From Leifsonia xyli (GTDB lineage Bacteria > Actinomycetota > Actinomycetes > Actinomycetales > Microbacteriaceae), in assembly GCA_001647635.1 (NCBI GenBank), contig CP014761.1, positions 2,728,001 through 2,792,000 on the forward strand: a stretch of 64,000 bases of DNA. The letters are read 5' to 3'. Positions 54,830 to 64,000 of the stretch are shown here, piece by piece. Within the stretch, counting starts at the first letter, position 1, and the number at the start of each line of letters is the position of its first letter. The notes beneath the pieces are model-generated. The model ran no database searches, was not told the origin of the DNA, and saw only the letters and a program-made list of their open reading frames with translations. Both the position numbers and the translations under genes were made by a program.

Positions 54830-56046
54830 GCGGCATGACGGACACCGTTCCGGCCGGGCCGCGTCTCACCAGCACCGAACTCCTCGCACTCAGGGATGCG
54901 GCCGCCGCCGCGATGCCGTCGTTCCGGGCCGATCTCGCCCACCTGGTCGGAATCGACTCGGGCTCGATGGATCGCGCGGGCGTGGACCGGGCCGGTGAGT
55001 GGGCGGCCCGCAGCCTCAGCGCGTGCGGCTTCTCGGTCGAATCCGTACCCACCCCGGCCGTCGCAGGGCAGCGCTTCGGGGCGGTCGTCGTGGGCCGCAG
55101 GCAGGGCAGCGGAACGGGGGTGGTGCTGGTGTTCGCGCACCTCGACACGGTCTTCCCGCGGGGGACGGCGGTCGCGCGGCCGTACCGGGAGGAGGGGGCG
55201 CGAGCCTTCGGCCCCGGTGTCTGCGACGACAAGGCCGGGGTCGCGGCCACGCTCCACGCGATCCGCACCCTGGCTTCGTCCGGGCGCGACGACTTCGGGG
55301 AGCTCATCGTCGCCTTCACGCCGGACGAGGAGGTGGGGTCTCCCGCCAGCCGTGAGATCCTGCACTCGCTGGCGACAGAGGCGGACATCGCGCTGTGCAT
55401 GGAGTCGGCGCGCGAGAACGGAGACCTGGTCGCCGCGCGCAAGGGCATCGCCGAGGTGCGCGTCCAGGTCGAGGGGCGCGCCGCCCACTCCGGCGTCGAG
55501 CCGCAGCGCGGAATCAACGCGGCGCTCGAAGCGGCGCACTTGACCGTCGAGCTGCAGGCGCTCTCCGGATCGCGGGAGGGTCTGACGGTGAACGTCGGAC
55601 GGCTGGAGGCGGGAACCCGCTCCAACGTGGTGGCCGCCGAGGCGAGCCTCTCCGTCGAGGTGCGCGCCGAGCGTCGCGCCGACCTCGTGGCCGTCCTCGA
55701 CGCCATCGACCGCCGGGCGGCCGCACCCGCGGTCGCCGGGGCCGTGATCTCGGTGGTGCGGGACGACGTCTGCCCGCCGCTCGAAGCGGCATCCACCGGC
55801 CGGCTCCTGGCGCTCGCGCAGCAGCTCGGTGGCGAGCTCGGCCTCCCGCTCCGCGGCGCTGCGACCGGCGGGGCGTCCGACGCCAACTTCGTCGCAGCGG
55901 GCGGCATCCCGGTGCTCGACGGCGTCGGCCCGGTCGGGGGCGGCGACCACTCGCCGGCCGAGTGGCTGGATCTCGCAGGGGTGCCCGATCGGGTGGCGCT
56001 GCTCTGCGGACTGATCCTGCGCGGGGCGCGCGCGGGGACACCGTGA
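54826..56046 (+). CDS. M20-family metallopeptidase (carboxypeptidase G2/ArgE type)
   Basis: A 406-residue two-zinc hydrolase. The metal and catalytic segments are [12 protein letters not shown] (His, Asp), GVCDDKAGV (Asp), PDEEVGSP (Glu pair) and GDHSPAEW (His). The dimerisation domain includes [10 protein letters not shown]. It probably hydrolyses the peptide or acyl-amino acid imported by the adjacent ABC transporter. The GTG start overlaps the ATPase gene. Confidence 0.88.
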   Translation: MSGMTDTVPAGPRLTSTELLALRDAAAAAMPSFRADLAHLVGIDSGSMDRAGVDRAGEWAARSLSACGFSVESVPTPAVAGQRFGAVVVGRRQGSGTGVVLVFAHLDTVFPRGTAVARPYREEGARAFGPGVCDDKAGVAATLHAIRTLASSGRDDFGELIVAFTPDEEVGSPASREILHSLATEADIALCMESARENGDLVAARKGIAEVRVQVEGRAAHSGVEPQRGINAALEAAHLTVELQALSGSREGLTVNVGRLEAGTRSNVVAAEASLSVEVRAERRADLVAVLDAIDRRAAAPAVAGAVISVVRDDVCPPLEAASTGRLLALAQQLGGELGLPLRGAATGGASDANFVAAGGIPVLDGVGPVGGGDHSPAEWLDLAGVPDRVALLCGLILRGARAGTP

Positions 56047-56108
56047 ACAGCTCGTCCACGGCATCCACGGTGACCGGACCCGCTACTGTCGGAGCCGGAG
56101 GTGGAGGC

Positions 56109-56963
56109 ATGTCGCAGCCCGGGGTGGCCGAGTCGATCCGGCAGCGGATGGGGGAGTGCTCGCCCGCCGAGCGCAAGGTCGCGCGCGTGCTGCTGGCCTC
56201 CTATCCGTCGGCCGGGTTCGAGACGGTGGCCCGGCTTGCCGAGCGGTCCGGGGTCAGTGGGCCCACGGTCGTCCGATTCGTCACGCGGCTCGGCTATACG
56301 GGGTTCCCGGACTTCCAGCGTGCGCTCCGCGAGGATCTGGACGAGCGGTCGGCGTCGCCGAGCACGATCTACGCGCGCGGCGAGGTCCCGGGCGATCCCC
56401 GCGTCGACCTCGTCGAGCGTGCCGCCGAGATCGCGGTCGGGACGCTGCAGCGAACGTTCGAGCGGCTGGTCCCTCACGATCTGGACCGCTCGATCGCCCT
56501 GCTCGCCGACGCCCGCCGCGTCTTCGTCGCGGGTGGACGCTACAGCGGACTGCTGGGTCAGCTGCTCGCGCAGCACCTGCAGCAGCTCCGCCCGGGGGTG
56601 TCCGTGCTCGCTCCCGAGCCGTCGGCGCGCGCCGCCCAGGCCGCGGATCTCACGCGGCACGATCTCCTCGTGGTCTTCGACTACCGGCGCTATGAGCCGC
56701 ACCTCCTCGCCCTCGCCGCGCAGGCGCACCGCGATCACCTGCCGGTCATCCTCTTCACGGATGCCTGGCTGTCGCCGATCGCGTCCGATGCGGATGTGGT
56801 GCTGCCGAGCGAGACGGCGGCGCCGTCGCCGTTCGACGCCCTGACTCCCGTGCTCGCTCTGGTCGAGACGGTCGTGGCGGGAGTCCTGGAGCGACTGGGG
56901 AGCGTCGCGACGGAACGCATGGCCGCCACCGACCGCGTGGCGGATGAGCTCGGCCTGTACTGA
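56109..56963 (+). CDS. RpiR/MurR-family regulator
   Basis: A 284-residue regulator with an N-terminal HTH_6 domain (FETVARLAERSGVSGPTVVR) and a C-terminal SIS domain (ARRVFVAGGRYSGLLGQLLA). The ATG at 56109 has GGTGGAGG upstream. A GTG at 56043 overlapping the peptidase stop is the alternative, 22 codons longer. Probably the local regulator of the ABC/M20 operon. Confidence 0.86.
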   Translation: MSQPGVAESIRQRMGECSPAERKVARVLLASYPSAGFETVARLAERSGVSGPTVVRFVTRLGYTGFPDFQRALREDLDERSASPSTIYARGEVPGDPRVDLVERAAEIAVGTLQRTFERLVPHDLDRSIALLADARRVFVAGGRYSGLLGQLLAQHLQQLRPGVSVLAPEPSARAAQAADLTRHDLLVVFDYRRYEPHLLALAAQAHRDHLPVILFTDAWLSPIASDADVVLPSETAAPSPFDALTPVLALVETVVAGVLERLGSVATERMAATDRVADELGLY

Positions 56964-57001
56964 GCGTCCGTGAGCGGCGGCGGCGGGTGCAGAATGCGGA
57001 C

Positions 57002-57847
57002 ATGAGCGAATCCGTCGTGCTCGTCACGGGCACCTCCTCCGGCATCGGTCTCGCGACCGCCGTCCATGCGGCGCAGCGGGGCTTCCGCGTCGTCGCGACC
57101 ATGAGGGACACGGGGAGGGCCGGTCCCTTGCGGGCGGCGTCCGAGGCGGCGGGGGTGGAGCCCGACATCCACGCCCTGGATGTGACCGATCCGGACTCGA
57201 TCGAGGCCTGCTTCGCGTACCTGCGGTCGACGTACGGCCGTCTCGACGCCGTGGTGAACAACGCCGGCGCCGGCCACCTCGGCAGCATCGAGGTCGAGTC
57301 CCTTGCGGCCGTCCGCTCGGTGATGGAGGTCAACTTCTTCGGCGTCGTCGCGGTGACCAAGGCCGCACTGCCCCTCCTGCGGGAGGCCGGCGGTCGGCTC
57401 ATCACCGTCTCGAGCGTCGGCGGCGTCGTCGGGCAGCCTTTCAACGAGGCGTACTGCGCAGCGAAGTTCGCCGTCGAAGGCTTCATGGAGTCGCTGGCGC
57501 CCGTCGCGTCCGCCCTGGGAGTGCGGGTGACGGTCGTGGAGCCGGGAGCCGTGAGCACGGAGTTCGTCTCGAACGTGCAGGCGCAGGAGCCGCTGCCGGT
57601 GCAGGGGACTCCGTATGCCGGCCTCCTGGACGCGTACCTCGCCCGGACCGCCGCCGCCTTCGATCCCGCTGCCGCTCAGACCGCCGACGGCGTGGCCGAG
57701 GCGATCGTCGCGGCCCTGGCCGACCCGGATCCGGCTGCTCGCATCCAGACGTCCGAGGCGGCCCGGAAGTTCGCGGGCATCAAGCTGAGCGATCTGGACG
57801 GCTCGCACGTGCAGAACGTCACCCGCCATTGGATCGCCGGAGCCTGA
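57002..57847 (+). CDS. Short-chain dehydrogenase/reductase
   Basis: A 281-residue classical SDR (VTGTSSGIGLA, VNNAGAG, catalytic YCAAK with the preceding SSVGG). The substrate is unknown. It stands alone and is followed by a terminator hairpin. Confidence 0.87.
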   Translation: MSESVVLVTGTSSGIGLATAVHAAQRGFRVVATMRDTGRAGPLRAASEAAGVEPDIHALDVTDPDSIEACFAYLRSTYGRLDAVVNNAGAGHLGSIEVESLAAVRSVMEVNFFGVVAVTKAALPLLREAGGRLITVSSVGGVVGQPFNEAYCAAKFAVEGFMESLAPVASALGVRVTVVEPGAVSTEFVSNVQAQEPLPVQGTPYAGLLDAYLARTAAAFDPAAAQTADGVAEAIVAALADPDPAARIQTSEAARKFAGIKLSDLDGSHVQNVTRHWIAGA

Positions 57848-57877
57848 ATCAGCCGGCCGTGCCCCCGGACGGCTGAT
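57848..57877 (+). terminator. Terminator hairpin after the SDR gene
   Basis: Perfect 8-base arms ATCAGCCG and CGGCTGAT with a GC-rich loop start directly after the SDR stop. Confidence 0.6.
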
Positions 57878-57916
57878 CAGCCCGAGCGGGTCCGGGGTCT
57901 GATCTAGGCTGACGGC

Positions 57917-58674
57917 ATGGCGGGAGGGGCAGCGGATCACCGGAGCGTCGCCGCTCGGGTCTTCGCGATCGCCGACGCCTTCGAGCGTGGCGACGAGCTC
58001 ACGCTGAGCGAGGTGTCCCGCCGCGCCGCCCTGCCGGTCTCGACGACGCACCGACTGCTGTCCGAGTGGGTCGACTGGGGTGGTCTGGTCCGCGGGAGGA
58101 CGGCCGCTACCGCGTCGGCATCCGGCTCTGGCGACTCGGCGCTCGACAGCCGACTGCGCGGCGGCTGCGCGAGGTGGCGCGCCCGTACCTGGACGATCTT
58201 TTGGAGGCGACGGGGGAGCACGTCCACCTCGCGATCCGGGACGGCCTCGGCGCGGTCTACCTGGATCGTCTCTCCGGTCGCGGCGCCGTCCCGGTCATCA
58301 GCGACGTCGGCACCGAGCTGCCCTTGCACGCGACGGGCGTGGGGCTGGTGCTGCTCGCGCACTCGCGGCCCGAGGTCTTCGACGCGGTCGTCGCCGCCGG
58401 ACCGCGGAAGTTCCTGCCCAACACGATGACGGGCGAACGGGAACTGCGGTCGCGCCTGGCGGAGATCCGGGCGACCGGCCTCTCGGTCACGGTCGAGGAG
58501 CTGACGCGCGGCGCGTTCTCCGTCGCGGCGCCGATCCGGGATGCGGGCGGCGAGGTCGTCGCGGCGGTCTCGATCATCGCGCACGCGGAGCGCAAGGACG
58601 AGCCGCAATTCGCGCTGGGCGTGCGAATGGCGGCCCGCGGGATCACGGACGCCCTGCGGTCGGCCGCGCCGTAG
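57917..58674 (+). CDS. IclR-family regulator of the pob/pca operon; frame interrupted after the HTH
   Basis: The HTH (LTLSEVSRRAALPVSTTHRL) is in one frame from the ATG at 57917. After GGLVR the expected continuation EDGRYRVGIRLW and the IclR effector domain (ATGEHVHLAIRDGLGAVYLD, then ELPLHATGVGLVLLA) are in the next frame. Adding one base in the GGG around 58093-58098 joins them into about 252 residues, the normal family length. As read it is split. It lies 99 bases upstream of pobA in the same direction, where PcaR/PobR-type IclR activators are usual. Confidence 0.82.
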
Positions 58675-58689
58675 GGGACGGGATTCGTC

Positions 58690-58712
58690 TTCCACTGGAC
58701 GGAAACCCGTCC
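58690..58712. promoter_or_regulatory. Candidate IclR operator upstream of pobA
   Basis: Two overlapping inverted repeats are present: TTCC and GGAA separated by seven bases (58690-58704), and GGACGG/CCGTCC separated by four bases (58697-58712). They lie in the only gap before pobA. Confidence 0.55.
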
Positions 58713-58773
58713 GCGCACGCCTCCCGGCGCGGCGAGCATGGACACACCTTCCCGACGTCGTGAGAGGCAGAGC

Positions 58774-59937
58774 ATGCGCACCCAGGTCGCCATCGTCGGA
58801 GCGGGTCCCGCGGGGCTCCTCCTCGGCCACATCCTGCGCCGTGCGGGCATCGACTTCGTCATCCTCGAGCAGAAGAGCCGCGAGTACGTGCTCGGGCGCA
58901 TCCGCGCCGGGGTGCTCGAGCAGGGCTCCGTCGACATCCTGCGCGACCTCGGGCTCGATGCCGACCTGGAGGCGCGCGGACTCACCCATCACGGCATCTA
59001 CCTGCAGTACGAGGGCACGCGTCATCACCTCGACTTCGTGGACCTGGTCGGCCGCACGGTCACCGTCTACGGCCAGCAGGCCCTCGTGGCGCACCTGCTG
59101 GCGGAGCACGACCGTCTCGGCTCCGACGTCCGCTTCGAGGTGGAGGGCGTGAGCCCCCGCGATATCGACACCGACGCGCCGTACCTCCTCACGGGCGACG
59201 GCGAGCGCATCGACTGCGACCTCGTCGTCGGCGCGGACGGCTACCACGGCGTCTGCCGTCCGGCCATTCCCGGCGTCACCGCGCTGGAGCGCGGCTACCC
59301 GTACGCCTGGCTCGGCATCCTGGCCGATGTGGCGCCGTCGACCGACGACCTGATCTACGCGCTGCATCCCGACGGCTTCGCCATGCATTCCATGCGTTCG
59401 CCGCAGGTGTCGCGGCTCTACCTCCAGGTGGATCCGTCGGAGACCATCGACGAGTGGTCAGACGACCGGATCTGGGACCAGCTCCAGAACCGGCTCGGCG
59501 TCGACGGCTGGACGCTGTACGAGGGGACGATCACGGAGAAGTCGATCACGCCGATGCGCAGCTTCGTCGCCTCGACGCTCCAATACGGGCGGCTGTTCCT
59601 GGCGGGCGACGCGGGCCACATCGTGCCGCCGACCGGCGCCAAGGGGCTCAACTCCGCCATCGCCGACGTCACCCTTCTCGGCCGGTCCATCGCCGCGTCC
59701 TACCGGGGTGACCCGTCCCTCCTGGCCCGCTACAGCGCGGCGGCCCTGGCCCGGCAGTGGAAGGTGCAGCAGTTCTCGCAGTGGATGACGGAGATGCTGC
59801 ACGTGCACCGGGAGATCGAGGATGCGTCGACCCGCGCCTTCCGGTACCGCAGCCAGGTGGGGCAGCTGGAGTACACGACCGGGTCCCGTCACGCTCAGGC
59901 GGCGCTCGCCGAGCAGTACGCGGGCCTTCCCTTCTGA
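58774..59937 (+). CDS. pobA: 4-hydroxybenzoate 3-monooxygenase
   Basis: A 387-residue FAD monooxygenase with VAIVGAGPAGLLLGHIL, CDLVVGADGYHGVCR and LAGDAGHIVPPTGAKGLNSA. The segment REYVLGRIRAGVLEQG is specific for the PobA subfamily. It converts 4-hydroxybenzoate to protocatechuate with NAD(P)H and O2. The length matches the family. It is the first gene of a tightly packed pob-pca operon and is likely activated by the IclR protein upstream. Confidence 0.93.
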   Translation: MRTQVAIVGAGPAGLLLGHILRRAGIDFVILEQKSREYVLGRIRAGVLEQGSVDILRDLGLDADLEARGLTHHGIYLQYEGTRHHLDFVDLVGRTVTVYGQQALVAHLLAEHDRLGSDVRFEVEGVSPRDIDTDAPYLLTGDGERIDCDLVVGADGYHGVCRPAIPGVTALERGYPYAWLGILADVAPSTDDLIYALHPDGFAMHSMRSPQVSRLYLQVDPSETIDEWSDDRIWDQLQNRLGVDGWTLYEGTITEKSITPMRSFVASTLQYGRLFLAGDAGHIVPPTGAKGLNSAIADVTLLGRSIAASYRGDPSLLARYSAAALARQWKVQQFSQWMTEMLHVHREIEDASTRAFRYRSQVGQLEYTTGSRHAQAALAEQYAGLPF

Positions 59938-59946
59938 GGTGGAACG

Positions 59947-60711
59947 ATGACCGAAGCGACCCAGGACCAGATCACGCGCGAGATCGCGGAGGCGCAGGCG
60001 GCCGCCGCCGCGTCGCGACCGCTGCCGACGCATCCGTTGCGCGATTTCGCGCCCTACCGCAGCTCGACGCTGCGCCACCCGAAGCACGAGCTGGTGCGCG
60101 CGGACCCGGAGGAGATCGAGCTCGTCTCGCCGGCGTTCGGCCACTCGGATGTGGCGCCGGAGGAGAGCGACCTGACCATCCAGCACAGCGGCGAGCCACT
60201 GGGAGAGCGGATCATCGTGTCCGGCCGGGTGCTCGACGGCGAGGGGCGGCCGGTGCGCGGGCAGCTGATCGAGGTGTGGCAGGCGAACGCGTCGGGCCGG
60301 TACGTGCACAAGCGCGACCAGCATCCCGCGCCCCTCGACCCCAACTTCACCGGGGTCGGTCGCACCATCACGGGCGACGATGGTTCGTACCGCTTCGTCA
60401 CCATCAAGCCGGGGCCGTACCCCTGGAAGAACCACCGCAACGCCTGGCGGCCGGCGCACATCCACTTCTCGCTGTTCGGGTCGGAGTTCACCCAGCGGCT
60501 CGTGACCCAGATGTACTTCCCGACCGACCCGCTGTTCGCCCTGGACCCGATCTACCAGTCCATCGTCGATCCGGCCGCCCGCGAGCGGCTCAAGGCGAGC
60601 TACGATCACGACCTGAGCGTGCCGGAGTGGGCGATGGGCTACCGCTGGGACATCGTGCTGACCGGCAGCAGGGCCACGTGGATGGAGCCGGAGGAGGGCG
60701 ACCATGCCTGA
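59947..60711 (+). CDS. pcaH: Protocatechuate 3,4-dioxygenase beta subunit
   Basis: A 254-residue subunit with the iron-site region PGPYPWKNHRNAWRPAHIHF (Tyr and two His ligands) and the intradiol signature GQLIEVWQANASGRY. With the alpha subunit it opens protocatechuate between the hydroxyls. It overlaps the alpha gene by eight bases. Confidence 0.94.
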   Translation: MTEATQDQITREIAEAQAAAAASRPLPTHPLRDFAPYRSSTLRHPKHELVRADPEEIELVSPAFGHSDVAPEESDLTIQHSGEPLGERIIVSGRVLDGEGRPVRGQLIEVWQANASGRYVHKRDQHPAPLDPNFTGVGRTITGDDGSYRFVTIKPGPYPWKNHRNAWRPAHIHFSLFGSEFTQRLVTQMYFPTDPLFALDPIYQSIVDPAARERLKASYDHDLSVPEWAMGYRWDIVLTGSRATWMEPEEGDHA

Positions 60712-61249
60712 ACAGACCCCCTCGCAGACGGTCGGGCCGTTCTTCGGCTACGCGCTGCCGTACGACGGCGACGCGGAGGTGGCGTCGAGGGCGGACCCCG
60801 CGTCCATCCGCCTGCACGGCACGGTGTACGACGGTGCGGGCGAGCCGGTGCCGGATGCGATCCTCGAGATCTGGGGCCCCGACGCCGCAGGAAGGCCCAT
60901 CCGCCAGCGCGGGAGCCTGCACCGCGACGGGTATACGGTGACCGGCTTCGGCCGAGCCGCGGTCGACCGCGCGGGGCACTACACCTTCACCACGGTGCGG
61001 CCGGGTGCGCCCGCCGACGGGCGCGCGCCGTACATCCTGGTGACCGTGTTCGCGCGAGGCCTGCTGCACCACCTCTTCACGCGCGCGTACTTCGCGGAGG
61101 AGGACCCGTTCCTGGAGCGCGTCCCCGTCGAGCGCCGGCGCACCCTGCTGGTCGAGCAGGACGGCGAGCGCAGCTACCGCTTCGACATCCACCTGCAGGG
61201 CGACGACGAGACCGTGTTCCTCGACTTCGTAGGGGACGGCCGTGGCTGA
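60704..61249 (+). CDS. pcaG: Protocatechuate 3,4-dioxygenase alpha subunit
   Basis: A 181-residue subunit starting TPSQTVGPFFGYALPY, typical of PcaG, with the intradiol segment DAILEIWGPDAAGRP. It lacks the full set of iron ligands, as alpha subunits do. It overlaps both neighbours. Confidence 0.93.
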   Translation: MPEQTPSQTVGPFFGYALPYDGDAEVASRADPASIRLHGTVYDGAGEPVPDAILEIWGPDAAGRPIRQRGSLHRDGYTVTGFGRAAVDRAGHYTFTTVRPGAPADGRAPYILVTVFARGLLHHLFTRAYFAEEDPFLERVPVERRRTLLVEQDGERSYRFDIHLQGDDETVFLDFVGDGRG

Positions 61250-62357
61250 CGCGTTCGACTGGGGGCTGCTGGAGCCCGCGGGTGAGGCGGGGACCATCGC
61301 CTCCGACGACCGGATCCTGGACGCCATGGTCGATGTGGAACGCGCGCACCTCGGCGCCTGGGGCGGCCTGCTCGGGGTGGAGACCACCTCCACGCTGGAG
61401 GCGGGAGACCTGGACCGCGCGTCTCTGCTTCGCGACTCTCGGCGGGCGGGCGTTCCGATCGTCGGCCTGGCGCAGGCGCTCCGCCAGCAGGGCGGCGCGC
61501 TCGTGCATCAGGGCATGACGAGCCAGGATGTGATGGACACGGCGCTCATGCTGATCTCCCGCGATGTGCTGACGACCGCACGGGCTGGTCTCGTCGCCGC
61601 CGGGTCGAGCCTCGCCGCGCTGGCGCGCGAGCACCGCGGCACGCCGTTCGCGGTCCGCACCCTGACGCAGGAGGCGGAGACCTCCACCCTCGGAGCGGTG
61701 ATCGGCGGCTGGCTCGATGTCATCTCCTCCGCCCTCGAGACGGTCGACGCGGTCGCGTTCCCGCTGCAGCTGGGCGGCGCTGTTGGCGACGGCGACGCGT
61801 TCGCACGGCTCTCCGGGCATCCGGACGCCGTCCACGAACTCCGGCGACGGATGGCGGCCGTGCTCGGGCTGACGGACCCGGCGCGCGCCTGGCATACCGA
61901 CCGCTCACCCGTTCTCGCGGTGACGCGCGCGAGCGCGAGCGTCTGCTCGGCGGGCGGACGCATCGGCCGCGACCTCGCCCTGCTGGCGCGGGACCAGATC
62001 GCGACGCCGATCCACGGCGGCGGCTCATCGGCGATGCCGCACAAGCGGAATCCTGTGGACGCCGTCCTCCTCGTCGCGAACGGCCTGCGGGTCGGCGGTC
62101 CCTTGGCCGTCGTGCAGACGGCCTCGCTCAGCTATGACGCCCGGCCGGCCGGGGAGTGGCACGCCGAGTGGCAGGCCTGGCGTGAGACACTGCGGCTGGC
62201 GGCCGAGAGCGCGTCGCTCCTCGAACATGCGGCGGGTGACCTCGTCATCCAGGTGCGTCGCCCGGACGGCCCGGCAACCGGGATCCCGCGTGCAGCAACC
62301 GTCGTGGACGCGGCGCTGAGCAGGTTCGAGCGGCTCGCGGACGGAGGACGATCGTGA
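61242..62357 (+). CDS. pcaB: 3-carboxy-cis,cis-muconate cycloisomerase
   Basis: A 371-residue fumarase/aspartase-superfamily enzyme. The signature GGSSAMPHKRNPVDA and the TSQDVMDTALML segment are present. It is shorter than the ~450-residue proteobacterial form, as in many actinobacteria. It lactonises 3-carboxymuconate to 4-carboxymuconolactone. The GTG start overlaps pcaG. Confidence 0.9.
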   Translation: MADAFDWGLLEPAGEAGTIASDDRILDAMVDVERAHLGAWGGLLGVETTSTLEAGDLDRASLLRDSRRAGVPIVGLAQALRQQGGALVHQGMTSQDVMDTALMLISRDVLTTARAGLVAAGSSLAALAREHRGTPFAVRTLTQEAETSTLGAVIGGWLDVISSALETVDAVAFPLQLGGAVGDGDAFARLSGHPDAVHELRRRMAAVLGLTDPARAWHTDRSPVLAVTRASASVCSAGGRIGRDLALLARDQIATPIHGGGSSAMPHKRNPVDAVLLVANGLRVGGPLAVVQTASLSYDARPAGEWHAEWQAWRETLRLAAESASLLEHAAGDLVIQVRRPDGPATGIPRAATVVDAALSRFERLADGGRS

Positions 62358-63538
62358 CCGCCCTCCGACTGCGGGGGTCGGTCGCCGCTGCCGCGCCGAC
62401 CGCGGAGGCCACGCCGCTCCTCGTGCTCCTGCCGTCGCTGGGAACGACCACGGAGTTGTGGGACGGGGTCGTCGCCGCCTTCGCGCGCTCGGCCGACCGC
62501 CCGCGCGTCCTCCGCGTCGACCTCCCCGGACATGGGGCGTCGCCGGCGGCCCGGGGCGCCTTCACCGTCGGGGACCTCGCCCGGGGCGTCCTCGACGTGG
62601 TCGAAGAGGTCGGGGGCGGCGCCTTCCACGTCGCGGGCGACTCCCTCGGCGGTGCGGTCGCCCTCGAGCTCGCCCTCACGGTTCCGGAACGGGTGCGCAG
62701 CCTGACGATGTTCTGCTCAGGTGCGGCGATCGGCACTCCGGAGGGATGGGCGCAGCGCGCCGCGCAGGTCCGCGCCTCCGGGACCGCCTCGGTCGTCGCC
62801 GGCAGCGCCGAGCGCTGGTTCGCGCCCGGCTACCTCGACGCCCACCCGGACGGACCCGGCGGACAGGCGCTCCGGACGCTCCTCGACATCGACGACGAGT
62901 CGTACGCGCTGTGCTGCGAAGCGCTCGCCGCCTTCGACCGCCGCGCGGACCTCGGGGCGGTCGGCGCTCCCGCGGTCATCGTCGCCGGCGCGCACGACGC
63001 CGTGACGACGCCCGCCCTGATGCGCGAGCTGGCGGCCGGCATCCCCGGCGCACGGTTCGCCGAGCTTCCGGACGCTGGCCACCTGATCCCGCTGGAGGAC
63101 CCCGAGGCCGCGGCGGACCTGCTGCGGACGGCCATCGCCGACCCGGGGACCGCCGAGGCCGGGATGCGGGTGCGCCGGGCGGTGCTCGGCGACGCCCACG
63201 TGGACCGGGCCACCGCGGCGATCACCCCCGAGACCGCCGCCTTCCAGGACTTCATCACCCGGTACGCGTGGGGCGAGGTGTGGTCGCGCCCGCAGCTGTC
63301 GCGCTCGCAGCGGTCGATCGCGACTCTCGCCAGCCTCATCACCGGCGGCCACGAGAACGAGTTCCGGATGCACGTGCGCGCCGCCCTGCGGAACGGCCTC
63401 ACGCGCACCGAGATCGCGGAGGTCGTGCACCACACCGCGCTCTACGCCGGTCTGCCGGCCGCGAACAGCGCGATGGCGGTCCTGCGCGAGGTCTTCGCAG
63501 AGACGACTTCAGAACAGACGGAGGAGCCGAATGGATAA
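62354..63538 (+). CDS. pcaL: Fused 3-oxoadipate enol-lactonase / 4-carboxymuconolactone decarboxylase
   Basis: A 394-residue two-domain protein. Residues ~1-260 are an alpha/beta hydrolase (nucleophile in AGDSLGGAV, late His in DAGHLIPL) acting as enol-lactonase (PcaD). Residues ~270-390 are an AhpD-like decarboxylase (PcaC), with [14 protein letters not shown] and [15 protein letters not shown]. The fusion (pcaL) is known in actinobacteria and couples two successive steps. It overlaps both neighbouring genes. Confidence 0.93.
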   Translation: MTALRLRGSVAAAAPTAEATPLLVLLPSLGTTTELWDGVVAAFARSADRPRVLRVDLPGHGASPAARGAFTVGDLARGVLDVVEEVGGGAFHVAGDSLGGAVALELALTVPERVRSLTMFCSGAAIGTPEGWAQRAAQVRASGTASVVAGSAERWFAPGYLDAHPDGPGGQALRTLLDIDDESYALCCEALAAFDRRADLGAVGAPAVIVAGAHDAVTTPALMRELAAGIPGARFAELPDAGHLIPLEDPEAAADLLRTAIADPGTAEAGMRVRRAVLGDAHVDRATAAITPETAAFQDFITRYAWGEVWSRPQLSRSQRSIATLASLITGGHENEFRMHVRAALRNGLTRTEIAEVVHHTALYAGLPAANSAMAVLREVFAETTSEQTEEPNG

Positions 63539-64000
63539 AACGTACGAGTCGGCGGCGGACGCCGTGGCCGACATCCCGGACGGCGCCTCCCTCGCCGTCG
63601 GCGGCTTCGGCCTGTCCGGCGTGCCGATCGTGACCATCCGCGCTCTGCTGGCGCGCGGGGTCGGCGGCCTGGAGGTCGTCAGCAACAACTGCGGCGTGGA
63701 CGGCTGGGGGCTGGGCGAGCTGCTCGCCGCCGGCCGCATCCGCCGCGTGATCGCGAGCTACATCGGCGAGAACAAGGAGTTCGCCCGCCAGTACCTCGGC
63801 GGCGAGGTCGAGGTGGAGCTGACTCCGCAGGGCACGCTCGCGGAACGGCTGCGGGCGGGCGGCGTCGGCATCCCCGCGTTCTTCACCGCGACGGGAGCGG
63901 GCACCGCGGTCTCCGACGGCGGGATGCCCATCCGCTACGCGCCGGACGGCTCGGTCGCCGAGGCCAGCGCGCCGAAGGAGCTGCGTCCGTTCGACGTCTT
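63531..64000 (+). CDS. pcaI: 3-oxoadipate CoA-transferase, alpha subunit (5' part, runs off the window)
   Basis: The first ~156 residues of a class-I CoA transferase alpha subunit, with the start motif [18 protein letters not shown] and [17 protein letters not shown]. In this operon it would activate 3-oxoadipate with CoA from succinyl-CoA. The start overlaps pcaL by eight bases; the end lies outside the window. Confidence 0.9.
   Translation, partial: MDKTYESAADAVADIPDGASLAVGGFGLSGVPIVTIRALLARGVGGLEVVSNNCGVDGWGLGELLAAGRIRRVIASYIGENKEFARQYLGGEVEVELTPQGTLAERLRAGGVGIPAFFTATGAGTAVSDGGMPIRYAPDGSVAEASAPKELRPFDV

Overview
The window reads as chromosomal DNA of a high-GC Gram-positive actinobacterium, most likely Microbacteriaceae (Leifsonia/Microbacterium type). 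The protein families, the many GTG starts and the tightly overlapped ATGA/GTGA operons all fit. No rRNA, tRNA or CRISPR array was seen. Genus-level placement is inference.

1-12.5 kb: one long plus-strand operon for glycoside catabolism. It holds the end of a GH106-like glycosyl hydrolase, two NTF2/SnoaL-like proteins, a GMC-type FAD oxidoreductase, a Gfo/Idh/MocA dehydrogenase, two C-glycoside deglycosidase-type alpha/beta pairs (TIM barrel plus small DUF6379 subunit), four further sugar-isomerase-like TIM barrels and a ThuA-like protein. The expected chemistry is removal of outer sugars, oxidation of the remaining sugar to a 3-keto form, cleavage of the C-C glycosidic bond, and processing of the released keto-sugar.

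12.5-26.1 kb: a polymorphic-toxin island of lower GC. A LamG-type protein and a giant Rhs/YD-repeat toxin are followed by orphan Rhs tails carrying alternative toxin tips (an ART-like tip and an HNH nuclease). Each tip is followed by a candidate immunity gene. There are also decayed tip/immunity remnants bounded by a 55-bp direct repeat, and a scrap of an IS256-type transposase.

26.2-35.2 kb: catabolism resumes. On the minus strand a ROK regulator is followed by a single-chain fusion of the two deglycosidase subunits. On the plus strand there is an aromatic-ring operon: extradiol dioxygenase, cyclase-family hydrolase, FAD monooxygenase, FAH-family hydrolase, SDR and alpha/beta hydrolase. This set resembles flavonoid-degradation (fde-like) gene sets. 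My working model is that the toxin island sits inside a catabolic island for flavonoid or other aromatic C-glycosides.

35.2-58 kb: mixed metabolism. It includes a copper amine oxidase with a His-rich tail and an amino-acid permease; a second permease with an IclR regulator; AI-2E and MFS/TetR pairs; a GH63-like glucosidase; an ArsR/reductase/SRPBCC operon; a broken TMEM175-like channel gene; a polar amino-acid ABC transporter with an M20 peptidase and an RpiR regulator; and an SDR.

57.9-64 kb: the protocatechuate branch of the beta-ketoadipate pathway (IclR regulator, pobA, pcaH, pcaG, pcaB, fused pcaDC, start of pcaI). It could consume 4-hydroxybenzoate-type rings released upstream.

Caution: at least ten genes are interrupted by what looks like one missing base. 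Every clear case has the same sign, so sequencing or assembly error is a serious possibility and several broken genes may be intact in the cell.
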